A DNA stretch of 64,000 nucleotides, from NCBI GenBank assembly GCA_024280215.1, contig JAJRQO010000013.1:46397-110396 (forward strand), in the 5' to 3' direction. The translations under genes were made by a program, and so were the position numbers. Positions within the stretch are counted from its first letter, which is position 1. Every line of letters starts with the position of its first letter. This DNA is from Candidatus Zixiibacteriota bacterium. Its GTDB lineage: Bacteria > Zixibacteria > MSB-5A5 > GN15 > FEB-12. The notes under the pieces were generated by a model that was not told the origin of the DNA, searched no databases, and saw only the letters and a list, made by a program, of their open reading frames with translations. This document shows, piece by piece, positions 42,095 through 49,999 of this stretch.

Positions 42095-43903
42095 ATGAAC
42101 ATAAAAAATGACACTCGCCCCCACTCGTTTCACATACCTGTTATGGGTACTGGATTTACGATTGACACACCTTTAAAGGTTGCCAAATATGGTATCTCAT
42201 CGGTCCTTTCATTAGTTGACGATGTTCTTGTTGAACAAATGAGAGAGTACCATAGCAAAAAGAACAATTTACCATATGAACATATTTCAGAACGAGATGA
42301 TGATTATCGTGCAAATCGCACAACAAAATATCTTAATTTATTAAATAACCTCATTATAGAACAATCTACTAAACTCAAATCTTCCCCTTTTGAAGATGGT
42401 TCTGAAATTACAAAATATTTTAATATGCTTCCTGACTCAGAAACAAAAACTCTCTACACGACTATGCTTGTCGAAAATAATGAACAGGAAAAATCCAAAA
42501 TGCAGGATAGACTGCGTTCATTAGTATCGATTGGTTCTATTGATGTTAACATCATGACAAAATTAGATAGAGATATGTATAAAAATGGTGAAAAATTAGA
42601 ACCCGAATTCTCCGATGCATCATCTTCACTTCGAGGTTTTGCCAATAGTTCTTTAAGTTCCTCTATAATATTCTCCGCTGGAATGAACCGTCGCCTTTAT
42701 GGTTATTTACAACAGTTCAAAGATTTCTTTCCAAATTCAACTGGTGAACTGAAAAAGAAAATCATTCTCAAAGTTTCTGATTACCGTTCTGCAATTATCC
42801 AAGGAAAATTTTTAGCTTTAAAAGGTTTGTGGGTGTCTGAGTATCGAATTGAGTCTGGTCTCAACTGTGGTGGTCACGCCTTTGCCTCCCAAGGATTTTT
42901 GATGGGACCGATATTAGATGAGTTCCGATTAAAAAAAAATGAGCTCATTGAAAACCTTTTTAAAATTTATTCTAAAAATTTAGATAAAAAGGGATTCACA
43001 CCTCTCGATTCTCCTCCCGAAACAAGAATAACCGTTCAAGGTGGAATTGGAACAGCAGACGAACAAAATTTCCTTATGCATCATTATAAAGTTGATGGAA
43101 CTGGTTGGGGAACCCCATTTTTACTTGCTGATGATGTTGTGAATATTGACGATGAACATACCTTGAAGCTTATTGAAGCTACGATTTCAGATGTCTTTTT
43201 AAGCAATGCTTCACCACTTGGAGTACCATTTTGGAACTTAAGAACTTCAACAAGTGAAAAACTTCGTAAAGACAGAGTTACTTCAGGTAAACCAGGTTCA
43301 CCCTGTCCAAAAGGATTTTTAGTTTCAAATACAGAATTCACTAAAGTTCCGATTTGTCATGCTTCTCGAATATTCCAAAAGCGAAAACTAAAAGAGATTA
43401 ATAACAACAACAATACAAGCTCTGAACATATCCTAAAACAGATTACCGATAATGTTACGGATAAAACATGTATCTGTCACGATCTTGCTGGCTCTGCGAC
43501 ACTGCCATTAGGCATAGATCCAACAGCGACACCATCTATCTGTTGTGGTCCTAATATTGTTAATTTCTCAAAAGCGACTAATCTTGAAGAAATGGTTAAC
43601 CATATTTATGGGAAGATTTCTCTTTTACAAGATGAAAATCGCCCACATATGTTTATTAAAGAGTTAAACTTGTATGTAGATTATTTAAAAGATGAATTGA
43701 AAAAAAGTTCTGATGGTCTCCTTGATAAAACAAACAAGTATTTTAATGACTTCAGACAAAATCTGCAAAGTGGCATCGATCACTATTATGAAATTGCTGA
43801 ACAATTTAATCAAGCTCAACAAGTTAAATTTAAAAATGATTTAGATAATTTATTAAAAGAAATTGAGATGATTAATTTTGGTGTCACTCAACAAACAACA
43901 TAA
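42095..43903 (+). CDS. Large conserved-type protein of unknown function, possible FMN-binding TIM-barrel
   Basis: 602 residues, no signal peptide or membrane segment. The start SFHIPVMGTGFTIDTPLKVA looks like the first strand and loop of a TIM-barrel oxidoreductase. Around 295-355 the segment ITVQGGIGTADEQNFLMHHY followed by VDGTGWGTPFLLADDVVNID recalls the phosphate-binding end of FMN barrels of the glutamate-synthase/nitronate-monooxygenase type. The middle contains LNCGGHAFASQG. The C-terminal third has paired cysteines (KTCICHDLAG, SICCGPNIV) and a charged helical tail. CICHDL is not a CXXCH haem motif. I know of similar uncharacterised proteins in FCB bacteria but no function. It is a single-gene unit with its own leaderless-type promoter. 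Confidence 0.7.
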   Translation: MNIKNDTRPHSFHIPVMGTGFTIDTPLKVAKYGISSVLSLVDDVLVEQMREYHSKKNNLPYEHISERDDDYRANRTTKYLNLLNNLIIEQSTKLKSSPFEDGSEITKYFNMLPDSETKTLYTTMLVENNEQEKSKMQDRLRSLVSIGSIDVNIMTKLDRDMYKNGEKLEPEFSDASSSLRGFANSSLSSSIIFSAGMNRRLYGYLQQFKDFFPNSTGELKKKIILKVSDYRSAIIQGKFLALKGLWVSEYRIESGLNCGGHAFASQGFLMGPILDEFRLKKNELIENLFKIYSKNLDKKGFTPLDSPPETRITVQGGIGTADEQNFLMHHYKVDGTGWGTPFLLADDVVNIDDEHTLKLIEATISDVFLSNASPLGVPFWNLRTSTSEKLRKDRVTSGKPGSPCPKGFLVSNTEFTKVPICHASRIFQKRKLKEINNNNNTSSEHILKQITDNVTDKTCICHDLAGSATLPLGIDPTATPSICCGPNIVNFSKATNLEEMVNHIYGKISLLQDENRPHMFIKELNLYVDYLKDELKKSSDGLLDKTNKYFNDFRQNLQSGIDHYYEIAEQFNQAQQVKFKNDLDNLLKEIEMINFGVTQQTT

Positions 43904-44259
43904 TAAATAGACTTATCTTGCTTTGGATATCTGATTTTATGCTCGTAAAAAACAAGTTCTGATTTTATTTCATATTTATAGCGAAACAGTCAATACTTTA
44001 CGAGCATCTTGAATCAATAATTTTTTTGATGTATTTTATAGCACCAAATTCTAATACGCACAACAAATATTGAACAACATATTGCTGTTCCTGAAACGAC
44101 CACCTCTATAATATAATTATTTTATAAAAAACTTATCTTTACATTGTTAATTTCTACATTAATACCATCGTAGACTCTTACAAGTGATAATTTATTATTA
44201 CAATGTTTTAGAAAAATTCTGAATAAAAAATAAGAGAGCTAATCATAGGAATTATATAT
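43904..44259. other. Convergent intergenic region
   Basis: No gene seen between the 42095 gene (plus) and napF (minus). An inverted repeat, ATGCTCGTAAA at 43939-43949 and TTTACGAGCAT at 43997-44007, encloses a 47-bp AT-rich stretch; it could form a long-loop terminator or be a small mobile relic. The remainder is AT-rich. Confidence 0.5.
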
Positions 44260-44820
44260 TTATAACAAGTCCAAAACTTTAATGCCTTTATCACTTGTTA
44301 AAACACAGACCTCTTCGCAAATCCCACAGCCTGTACATGATTCAGCATTGATAACAGGTTTGTTAAACTTCATAACAATAGCATCACGTTTCAGAGGACA
44401 GGCATCATAGCAAGTCATGCAACTCTGACCATTGTATGGCAGACATTTGTCTTCTACTATTTTAGCAAGACCAATCTTTGGGAATTTATTATCAGAAGGA
44501 GGAACCAACGCTCCCTGCTGACACGCTTTAGCACAAAGTATATCATCGCACATAATACATGCTTTTTCAGATGGAACAATCACAGCGACTTCTTTACCCG
44601 TTAACTCGTCTGGAGAAAATTTGATACATGTAACAGGACAAGCTGAACGGCAATCACCACATGCACCACACATATCTACAAAGTTATCTACCGCACCTGG
44701 TGGGTAAATTTCTTTTGTCGGATTGACGATTTTATCAGGTAGTTTTTTCTGAATAGACTCAGCAAATATACCACCAATCATCTGAAATGATTTTTTGAAA
44801 AATTTTGATCTCGAAGTCAT
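44260..44820 (-). CDS. napF: Ferredoxin-type protein NapF-like
   Basis: 186 residues with four [4Fe-4S] cluster motifs: CGACGDCRSACP, CIMCDDILCAKACQ, CMTCYDACP and CTGCGICEEVC, the last two in the NapF pattern. The N-terminus (SRSKFFKKSFQMIGGIFAES) is basic and amphipathic but is not a signal peptide, agreeing with the cytoplasmic location of NapF, thought to help maturation of NapA before export. Last gene of the nap operon, 55 bp after napB and separated from it by a GC-rich hairpin. Confidence 0.82.
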   Translation of the reverse strand: MTSRSKFFKKSFQMIGGIFAESIQKKLPDKIVNPTKEIYPPGAVDNFVDMCGACGDCRSACPVTCIKFSPDELTGKEVAVIVPSEKACIMCDDILCAKACQQGALVPPSDNKFPKIGLAKIVEDKCLPYNGQSCMTCYDACPLKRDAIVMKFNKPVINAESCTGCGICEEVCVLTSDKGIKVLDLL

Positions 44821-44838
44821 AGGGAGAATGTAATGAAT

Positions 44839-44863
44839 CGACGGGGTTTACACAACCCCGTCG
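44839..44863 (-). other. Intercistronic hairpin between napB and napF
   Basis: CGACGGGGTT and AACCCCGTCG, perfect ten-base arms with a five-base loop, directly between the napB stop and the napF start. No T run; probably adjusts the relative level of napF message or protects the upstream mRNA. Confidence 0.55.
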
Positions 44864-44875
44864 AACATATTTCAT

Positions 44876-45265
44876 CTATTTAGGTATATGCTTTTTAAAT
44901 TCATTCACAACTTTAAAATCATCAGCCGTTGCTGTTTCTTCAGCAGCAGGAATATGACATTGGATACAATTATGACGCTTTGGATGAAGCGTCTGGGGTG
45001 CATCTTCTTCATCTGGATTATAGTGACAATCCAAACAGATAGGACCACCATTTTCAGATTGCAATAGATCCTCACCAATTTCTATTGGATGATCAGCGGG
45101 AATCAATGGTGGAGCTCCAAACGAAGCGACATTTTCTTGATTGACTAATTCAAGATTTAATTTCTGTGCATCTGTAAGAGGTGCGTTGCTTTTTTCTTCT
45201 CCCTGACAAGCAATGAGGGATGAGAAAAGAAATAAAATGGTCATGAAAGCGATAAGATGTTTCAT
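44876..45265 (-). CDS. napB: Dihaem cytochrome subunit of periplasmic nitrate reductase, NapB-like, with lipobox
   Basis: 129 residues. Two CXXCH motifs (CLDCH, CIQCH) set as in NapB, plus the family segments GAPPLIPADHPIEI and CxxCHxPxxxE. NapB passes electrons to NapA. The signal sequence ends SSLIAC-QGEE, a good lipobox, so this NapB is probably a lipoprotein rather than the usual soluble subunit. It overlaps napH by four bases. Confidence 0.88.
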   Translation of the reverse strand: MKHLIAFMTILFLFSSLIACQGEEKSNAPLTDAQKLNLELVNQENVASFGAPPLIPADHPIEIGEDLLQSENGGPICLDCHYNPDEEDAPQTLHPKRHNCIQCHIPAAEETATADDFKVVNEFKKHIPK

Positions 45266-46176
45266 GAATGAATCTCCTTCTTTATTTTTAAACTAATTTT
45301 TAATGCATTTTCAGGACAAATATCAATACAATTTAAACAATTTGTACACGAGCTATCTATAACCCACTTTGTCGAACCTTGTACTGGTTTAATAAGAACA
45401 TTTGAAGGCATACAGACATCAAAACATTCATTACATTTTGTACAAGCAACATGGTCAATTTTAATTTTGACTGGAGAAAATTTCCCAAGCAAGGTATAAA
45501 AAGTACCTACGGGACAGGCAAAACGACACCACCAGCCTTTGCTAAAGAAAATATCTACCAGTAAAATGAATAGAACCAACAATAAAGAGCTATTAAATAA
45601 AATTTGCCAATCATAATAACTATCATTCATCAATGATGATGAATAACCACTATCAGATATTTCAACTGAACTTTCTAACTCTTTTCCAAACTGAGTCTGC
45701 GGACGATCAACTCCTAAAGCAATATTTTGACTGATAATTCCTATTGGAGAAATCAGTTCAAAAACAGGCTTCGATGTTATCACACTCAACAGTAAAAAGA
45801 GAGTGAACAGATAATACTTTGATGATGCCGACGGTTTCATATTATACAAAGCAAATTTCTTATGTAGTTTCTGAGCAAACTCAGACAACAAATAGATAGG
45901 GCAAACCCATCCGCAAAAAACTCTTCCACCGACAATAAAATAAAACCCAACCAATATTAATGCCCCAATAATTAATGGAACATAAATCATCTTCGCAGCA
46001 AACATAAAATCAATCGCAGCAAATGGGTCGACAAGCAAGACACCAAACAACTCTCCTGAAATCAACGTACCTCGGAAGATTCCTAATTTCAGCAATGGAG
46101 AAAGTAGTAATAAAATCGTACTTAATTGTACAATTCGCCTCAAAATTCTCCATTTATTTTGAGCTATTTTATTCAT
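45262..46176 (-). CDS. napH: Quinol dehydrogenase membrane subunit NapH
   Basis: 304 residues with about five membrane helices, the conserved FCGWVCPIYLLSEFAQK motif (CXXXCP) near residue 90, a second CRFACPVG motif near residue 212, and two C-terminal [4Fe-4S] clusters (CTKCNECFDVCMPSN and CTNCLNCIDICPENA). NapH oxidises menaquinol and, with NapG, delivers electrons to the NapAB complex. A 40-residue periplasmic insertion (about 150-185) lies before the fourth helix. Overlaps napG and napB by four bases each. Confidence 0.9.
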   Translation of the reverse strand: MNKIAQNKWRILRRIVQLSTILLLLSPLLKLGIFRGTLISGELFGVLLVDPFAAIDFMFAAKMIYVPLIIGALILVGFYFIVGGRVFCGWVCPIYLLSEFAQKLHKKFALYNMKPSASSKYYLFTLFLLLSVITSKPVFELISPIGIISQNIALGVDRPQTQFGKELESSVEISDSGYSSSLMNDSYYDWQILFNSSLLLVLFILLVDIFFSKGWWCRFACPVGTFYTLLGKFSPVKIKIDHVACTKCNECFDVCMPSNVLIKPVQGSTKWVIDSSCTNCLNCIDICPENALKISLKIKKEIHS

Positions 46177-46820
46177 GACTGTTGCTCCCTAAGTAAAATA
46201 TAGTGAGCAGCTTTATCGCCTCGTTCTGTTGGTAAAACGGTAATCGCTGTTTTATCAAGTGGACAGGCATTTTCACAAATACCACATCCCGTACAGAACT
46301 CTTTATGTATCACAGGCTCAAAGACAGTATGTTTTTTAGTAATTGATTGTTGATGTTTATCAAGCGTAATCGCAATGTTTGTCAGCGGACAGACTCGGTA
46401 ACAAATTTCACAACGGATTCCATTTAACGAAAGACACGCTTCTCTATCGGTGATAACTGCAGTACCCATATTTGATTTGTTCACATCTTTCAAATCATGG
46501 TCCAAAGCAGTTGTCGGACAGGCAGCAATACAAGGCACATCGGCACACATTTGACATGGTACTTCACGGAAATCAATATAAGGCGTACCAATATTAATTC
46601 CGTCTTCTAAAGAGCCAAGTTTGAGTGTGTCATAAGGACAGTCCTGTATACACTTTCCGCATCTAATACAGGCTGATAAAAATTGGTTTTCTTCCAAAGC
46701 ACCTGGAGGTCTAAAATAATGTTTCTTGTTACTTCCAAGTAAACTGACAAAAGAAAATCCACCTGTTATACCAACAGCAGAAAATGCAGCAGTTCGTTTT
46801 ATAAAATCTCGTCTTTTCAT
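46173..46820 (-). CDS. napG: Ferredoxin-type quinol dehydrogenase subunit NapG
   Basis: 215 residues. Twin-arginine signal MKRRDFIKRTAAF, then four [4Fe-4S] cluster motifs (CIRCGKCIQDCP, CQMCADVPCIAACP, CEICYRVCP, CTGCGICENACP) as in NapG/MauM. Exported folded by the Tat pathway, it relays electrons from NapH to NapB/NapA in the periplasm. It overlaps napH by four bases and follows napA by 50 bp. Confidence 0.9.
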   Translation of the reverse strand: MKRRDFIKRTAAFSAVGITGGFSFVSLLGSNKKHYFRPPGALEENQFLSACIRCGKCIQDCPYDTLKLGSLEDGINIGTPYIDFREVPCQMCADVPCIAACPTTALDHDLKDVNKSNMGTAVITDREACLSLNGIRCEICYRVCPLTNIAITLDKHQQSITKKHTVFEPVIHKEFCTGCGICENACPLDKTAITVLPTERGDKAAHYILLREQQS

Positions 46821-46870
46821 ATTTTCATACTGACTCTCTATTTACACAGAGAGCCAGTTCTTTATTTACT

Positions 46871-49366
46871 TTATGCTTTCTCGATTGTGACAGCACATTT
46901 TTTATAATCAGGTTCTTTTGAAATCGGGTCATAACAATCAAGTGTGATTTGGTTCACCAAACGGGTTTCATCAAAGAACGGAATAAAGACCATTCCCTTT
47001 TGAGGAATCGTACGTCCGTTGACATCAGCTGGGAATACAACTTCGCCACGACGTGATTTCACACGAATCAAATCACCACGAACGATATTCATACGCTTAG
47101 CATCTTCAGGATTGATATTAACAACCGCTCTTGGAACCGCTCTTCGTAATTCAGGAACACGCATAGTCATCGAACCAGTATGCCAATGTTCAAGCACACG
47201 ACCTGTACATAACCAGAATGGGTAATCATTATCTGGCTCTTCGGCAGCAGGTTCATACGGAACCGCAAAAACTGTCGCACGGTAATCATTTTTAGATGCC
47301 TTGTAAAATGCAATACCATCTTTGAATGTACGTTCTGGATGGTCTTTGATAAACTTGGCAGCGTATGGATCATACTTTGCATTGTAACGCCATTTTACCG
47401 AAACATAATCACTGTCTTCGGTGTTTTCAATACCCGCCCAAACATCGGTGAAATCTTTTTTATCATTTTTTGCGACATACGGCCAGACAACACCATGTTT
47501 TTCTTTTAAGACTTCATAAGGAGCGATATCTTTGGCACGACCAACCGAAAATGAACGATATTCTTCCCAAAGTTCTTTATAGAATGTTTCTTCTTTAAAG
47601 TTATAAATTTTATCGGCGACAGTAGTATGAGCATCAATTTTTAGACGTTTAGCAACTTCCATCATCTGCCAGATTTCATTTTTAGCTTCACCTGGAGATG
47701 TTACAATCTTGTTCCAATGTTGTGTCCTACGTTCGGCATTACCAAAGGCACCTTCTTTTTCAATCCACATCGACGCTGGTAAAACAACATCGGCGACTTC
47801 TGTAGAACGAGTAGGGTATACATCAGATACAATAATAAAACAATCCTTTTCAATTGCAGCTTTTGTAAATCTGTTTAAGTTTGGAAGTGATTGGAATGGA
47901 TTCGATGCCTGTACCCATAACAATTTGATAGACCCATTGTCGATAGCTCTAAACATCTCAATCGTATGTTTTCCAACTTTAGGATTTATTTTATCAATTG
48001 GGATTTTCCAAATATCAGCGGCAATCTGACGATGTGCTTCATTTTTCACGACTAAATCAGCAGGAAGACGATGTACAAATGTACCGACTTCACGAGCAGT
48101 ACCACAAGCAGAAGGTTGACCAGTCAAAGAGAATGGTCCCTGACCTGGCTTGGAGATTTTACCTGTCAACAAATGAATAGAATAGACAAGTTGATTAACC
48201 CACGTACCACGAGTATGCTGGTTAAAACCCATTGTCCAGTAAGAGACAACTTTACGTTTTGGATCAGAAATAAATTTGGCAGCTTCTTCAAGTTTTTCAA
48301 CTGAGACACCAGAGATTTTAGATGCATACTTTGCATCAAATTTAGAAACAAACTTTTTATACTGTTTAAATGTAATTTTGGTCATTTTGCCAGCAGTTTT
48401 AGGAATATCTTTACCACCGTCTAAAAGACCATAACCAATATTGGTTTCACCTTTTTTAAAGACACAATTATCATTAACAAATTCTTTATCATACAATTTG
48501 TTTTTGATAATGTAATGAATAAAGTAATTAGCAATCGCTAAATCAGATTGTGGTTTGAATTCCAAATACAAATCGGATTCTTCTGAGACACGAGTAAACT
48601 GCGTACCCAAATCGATAATTTTCACATTATCAGGGTCTTTCATTTTTGTATCCATGATACGTGAGAACAAGACAGGATGCATCTCTGCCATGTTTGCTCC
48701 CCATGTAAAGAAGGTATCAGCATGTTCGATATCTTCATACGACCCCATTGGTTCGTCAGATTGAAAAGTCCGCATAAAAGCTGCCACTGCTGATGCCATA
48801 CACATACGTGCATTTGGATCAAGGTTGTTTGAGCCAACGCCATCTTTGGAAATAAAACCAAGTCCGGCTTTCATAAACTTCAACGCAGCATACCCTTCAA
48901 AAATTGTCCATTGACCTGAACCAAACATCGAAACAGCTTCGTTACCGTCACGTTTTAAAATTTCTTCATACTTTGATGCGATAAGATCGAGTGCTTCATC
49001 CCATGATGATTCTGTTAGTTTACCATTTTTACGAATCAATGGTTTTGTGAGACGATCTTTACCATATAAAATTTTGGAAAGAAAATATCCTTTCACACAA
49101 TTGAGACCTTTGTTGGAATAACAATCTGGGTCACCTTTTGTTGCGACGACTTTGTCTTCCTTACGCCCAACCATGACACCACAACCAGTACCACAAAAAC
49201 GGCAGACTGCTTTGTCCCATTTAATACCAAGCTGATCAACTTCGCCACCCAACTTTTGTCCTAAATTATCATCTGCTTTTTTCTTCCCACAAGAAGCAAC
49301 CAGCGATGCTACCGCAAGCGATGCGGCTGATGATTTGATAAAATCTCTACGATCCAAGGTACTCAT
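46871..49366 (-). CDS. napA: Periplasmic nitrate reductase catalytic subunit NapA, predicted Tat lipoprotein
   Basis: 831 residues from ATG 49366, where GGAG lies nine bases upstream; an ATG five codons earlier has no such site. Reduces nitrate to nitrite using Mo-bis-MGD and one [4Fe-4S] cluster. The cluster ligands are Cys55, Cys58, Cys62 and Cys90 (CRFCGTGC and LNCVKG), and the molybdenum-ligand cysteine is Cys189 in PNARMCMASAV. The end carries the MGD-binding fold. The signal is unusual: twin-arginine TLDRRDFIKSSAA runs into ASLVASC-GKKK, a lipobox, so the enzyme is probably membrane-anchored. Co-transcribed with napD upstream and napG downstream. Confidence 0.93.
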   Translation of the reverse strand: MSTLDRRDFIKSSAASLAVASLVASCGKKKADDNLGQKLGGEVDQLGIKWDKAVCRFCGTGCGVMVGRKEDKVVATKGDPDCYSNKGLNCVKGYFLSKILYGKDRLTKPLIRKNGKLTESSWDEALDLIASKYEEILKRDGNEAVSMFGSGQWTIFEGYAALKFMKAGLGFISKDGVGSNNLDPNARMCMASAVAAFMRTFQSDEPMGSYEDIEHADTFFTWGANMAEMHPVLFSRIMDTKMKDPDNVKIIDLGTQFTRVSEESDLYLEFKPQSDLAIANYFIHYIIKNKLYDKEFVNDNCVFKKGETNIGYGLLDGGKDIPKTAGKMTKITFKQYKKFVSKFDAKYASKISGVSVEKLEEAAKFISDPKRKVVSYWTMGFNQHTRGTWVNQLVYSIHLLTGKISKPGQGPFSLTGQPSACGTAREVGTFVHRLPADLVVKNEAHRQIAADIWKIPIDKINPKVGKHTIEMFRAIDNGSIKLLWVQASNPFQSLPNLNRFTKAAIEKDCFIIVSDVYPTRSTEVADVVLPASMWIEKEGAFGNAERRTQHWNKIVTSPGEAKNEIWQMMEVAKRLKIDAHTTVADKIYNFKEETFYKELWEEYRSFSVGRAKDIAPYEVLKEKHGVVWPYVAKNDKKDFTDVWAGIENTEDSDYVSVKWRYNAKYDPYAAKFIKDHPERTFKDGIAFYKASKNDYRATVFAVPYEPAAEEPDNDYPFWLCTGRVLEHWHTGSMTMRVPELRRAVPRAVVNINPEDAKRMNIVRGDLIRVKSRRGEVVFPADVNGRTIPQKGMVFIPFFDETRLVNQITLDCYDPISKEPDYKKCAVTIEKA

Positions 49367-49391
49367 TTGCCTTGACTCCATTTCTTAAGAT

Positions 49392-49652
49392 TTATTGTAT
49401 ATTATTATTTTCTTCTTCAAAAAAGTGTGATATTATCTCAACTCCCGATACACCTTCAAGTCTTCTGATATCTTCACATAAACCAACAGCATATTCAGTT
49501 GAAAGAGTTTCTAAAACTACCGCAAGTTTATTTTCAGCAGTCTCAACAATTTCCATCTGCGGTACAGAGGCAATTTTGTCCCGTACAGTCGTAAAATTCG
49601 CTGCATCAGCATGCACCAGTATCGACGACACAACTTGATTATTTTGTTCCAT
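49392..49652 (-). CDS. napD: Nitrate reductase chaperone NapD
   Basis: 86 residues, typical for NapD. The pattern VVSSILVHADAANFTTVRDK, then MEIVETAENKLAVVLE and GVSGVEIISHFFEE, is that of the ferredoxin-like NapD fold, which binds the Tat signal of NapA and holds it until the cofactor is inserted. First gene of the nap operon, 25 bp before napA; AAGGAG precedes its start. Confidence 0.88.
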   Translation of the reverse strand: MEQNNQVVSSILVHADAANFTTVRDKIASVPQMEIVETAENKLAVVLETLSTEYAVGLCEDIRRLEGVSGVEIISHFFEEENNNIQ

Positions 49653-49734
49653 ATTATCTCCTTAATTATTTTTGTACAAAATAGTTAATATTTAACCATT
49701 TTGTCCACTAAAAATCTGTTTCAGCATGACAATT

Positions 49735-49752
49735 TTGTGATATTTTTCACTT
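49735..49752. promoter_or_regulatory. CRP/FNR-like operator between nap and Moco operons
   Basis: TTGTGA-TATTTT-TCACTT, about 83 bp upstream of napD. It has a perfect left half and the same TATTTT centre as the sites at 17556 and 38947. A likely control point for nitrate respiration. Confidence 0.6.
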
Positions 49753-49783
49753 GCTTAATATCGGAGAATAGTCGATATTCACC

Positions 49784-49799
49784 ATTGACTTAAGTCAAT
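49784..49799. promoter_or_regulatory. Perfect 16-bp palindrome between nap and Moco operons
   Basis: ATTGACTTAAGTCAAT. The TTGAC-N4-GTCAA arrangement has the spacing of FNR/DNR-type operators but a different half site from the TTGTGA family at 49735. Placed 58 bp before the riboswitch, it probably governs the Moco operon promoter or both directions. Confidence 0.55.
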
Positions 49800-49856
49800 G
49801 CACAATTTGCTCAATCGCCTATTTTGTATTGAGTTAGAAAAGAAGATATTTTTAAT

Positions 49857-49996
49857 CTCCGAACCTCGGAAGACCCACGTGGCCACCGAGGACTCTACGG
49901 CCGGAAGAGTAATTTTCCGACCTGCCCGGTTTGGCAAAGGAGACTCCACGATGGACGTACTTTCGTATGACCTCTGCCGACCGGTATGAGGTATTT
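49857..49996 (+). ncRNA. Predicted molybdenum-cofactor (Moco) riboswitch
   Basis: A GC-rich leader of about 140 bases in an AT-rich spacer, placed directly before the Moco biosynthesis operon. It begins CTCCGAACCTCGGAAG and contains several pairable arms: CCTCGG with CCGAGG (about 49864-49891), ACTCT with AGAGT (about 49892-49910), GGAGACTCC (about 49939-49947), ACGTAC with a GTATG partner (about 49955-49969), and a CCTCTGCCGACCGG tail reminiscent of the Moco RNA motif. The tail runs into GAGG, the ribosome-binding site of mobA, which CCTC segments inside the element could mask. Ligand could be Moco or the tungsten analogue. Identification is from context and remembered consensus, not from a covariance search. 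Confidence 0.72.
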
Positions 49997-49999
49997 TTT

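Noticed and set aside
43471..43500. Haem-binding site in the 42095 protein (KTCICHDL)
   Set aside because: The spacing is CXCH with no paired motif, no signal peptide is present, and the protein is predicted cytoplasmic, so haem attachment is not expected.
49931..49999. Longer mobA start at 49931
   Set aside because: The extra 23 codons lie inside the riboswitch and precede the GAGG site; the MobA signature starts shortly after ATG 50000.
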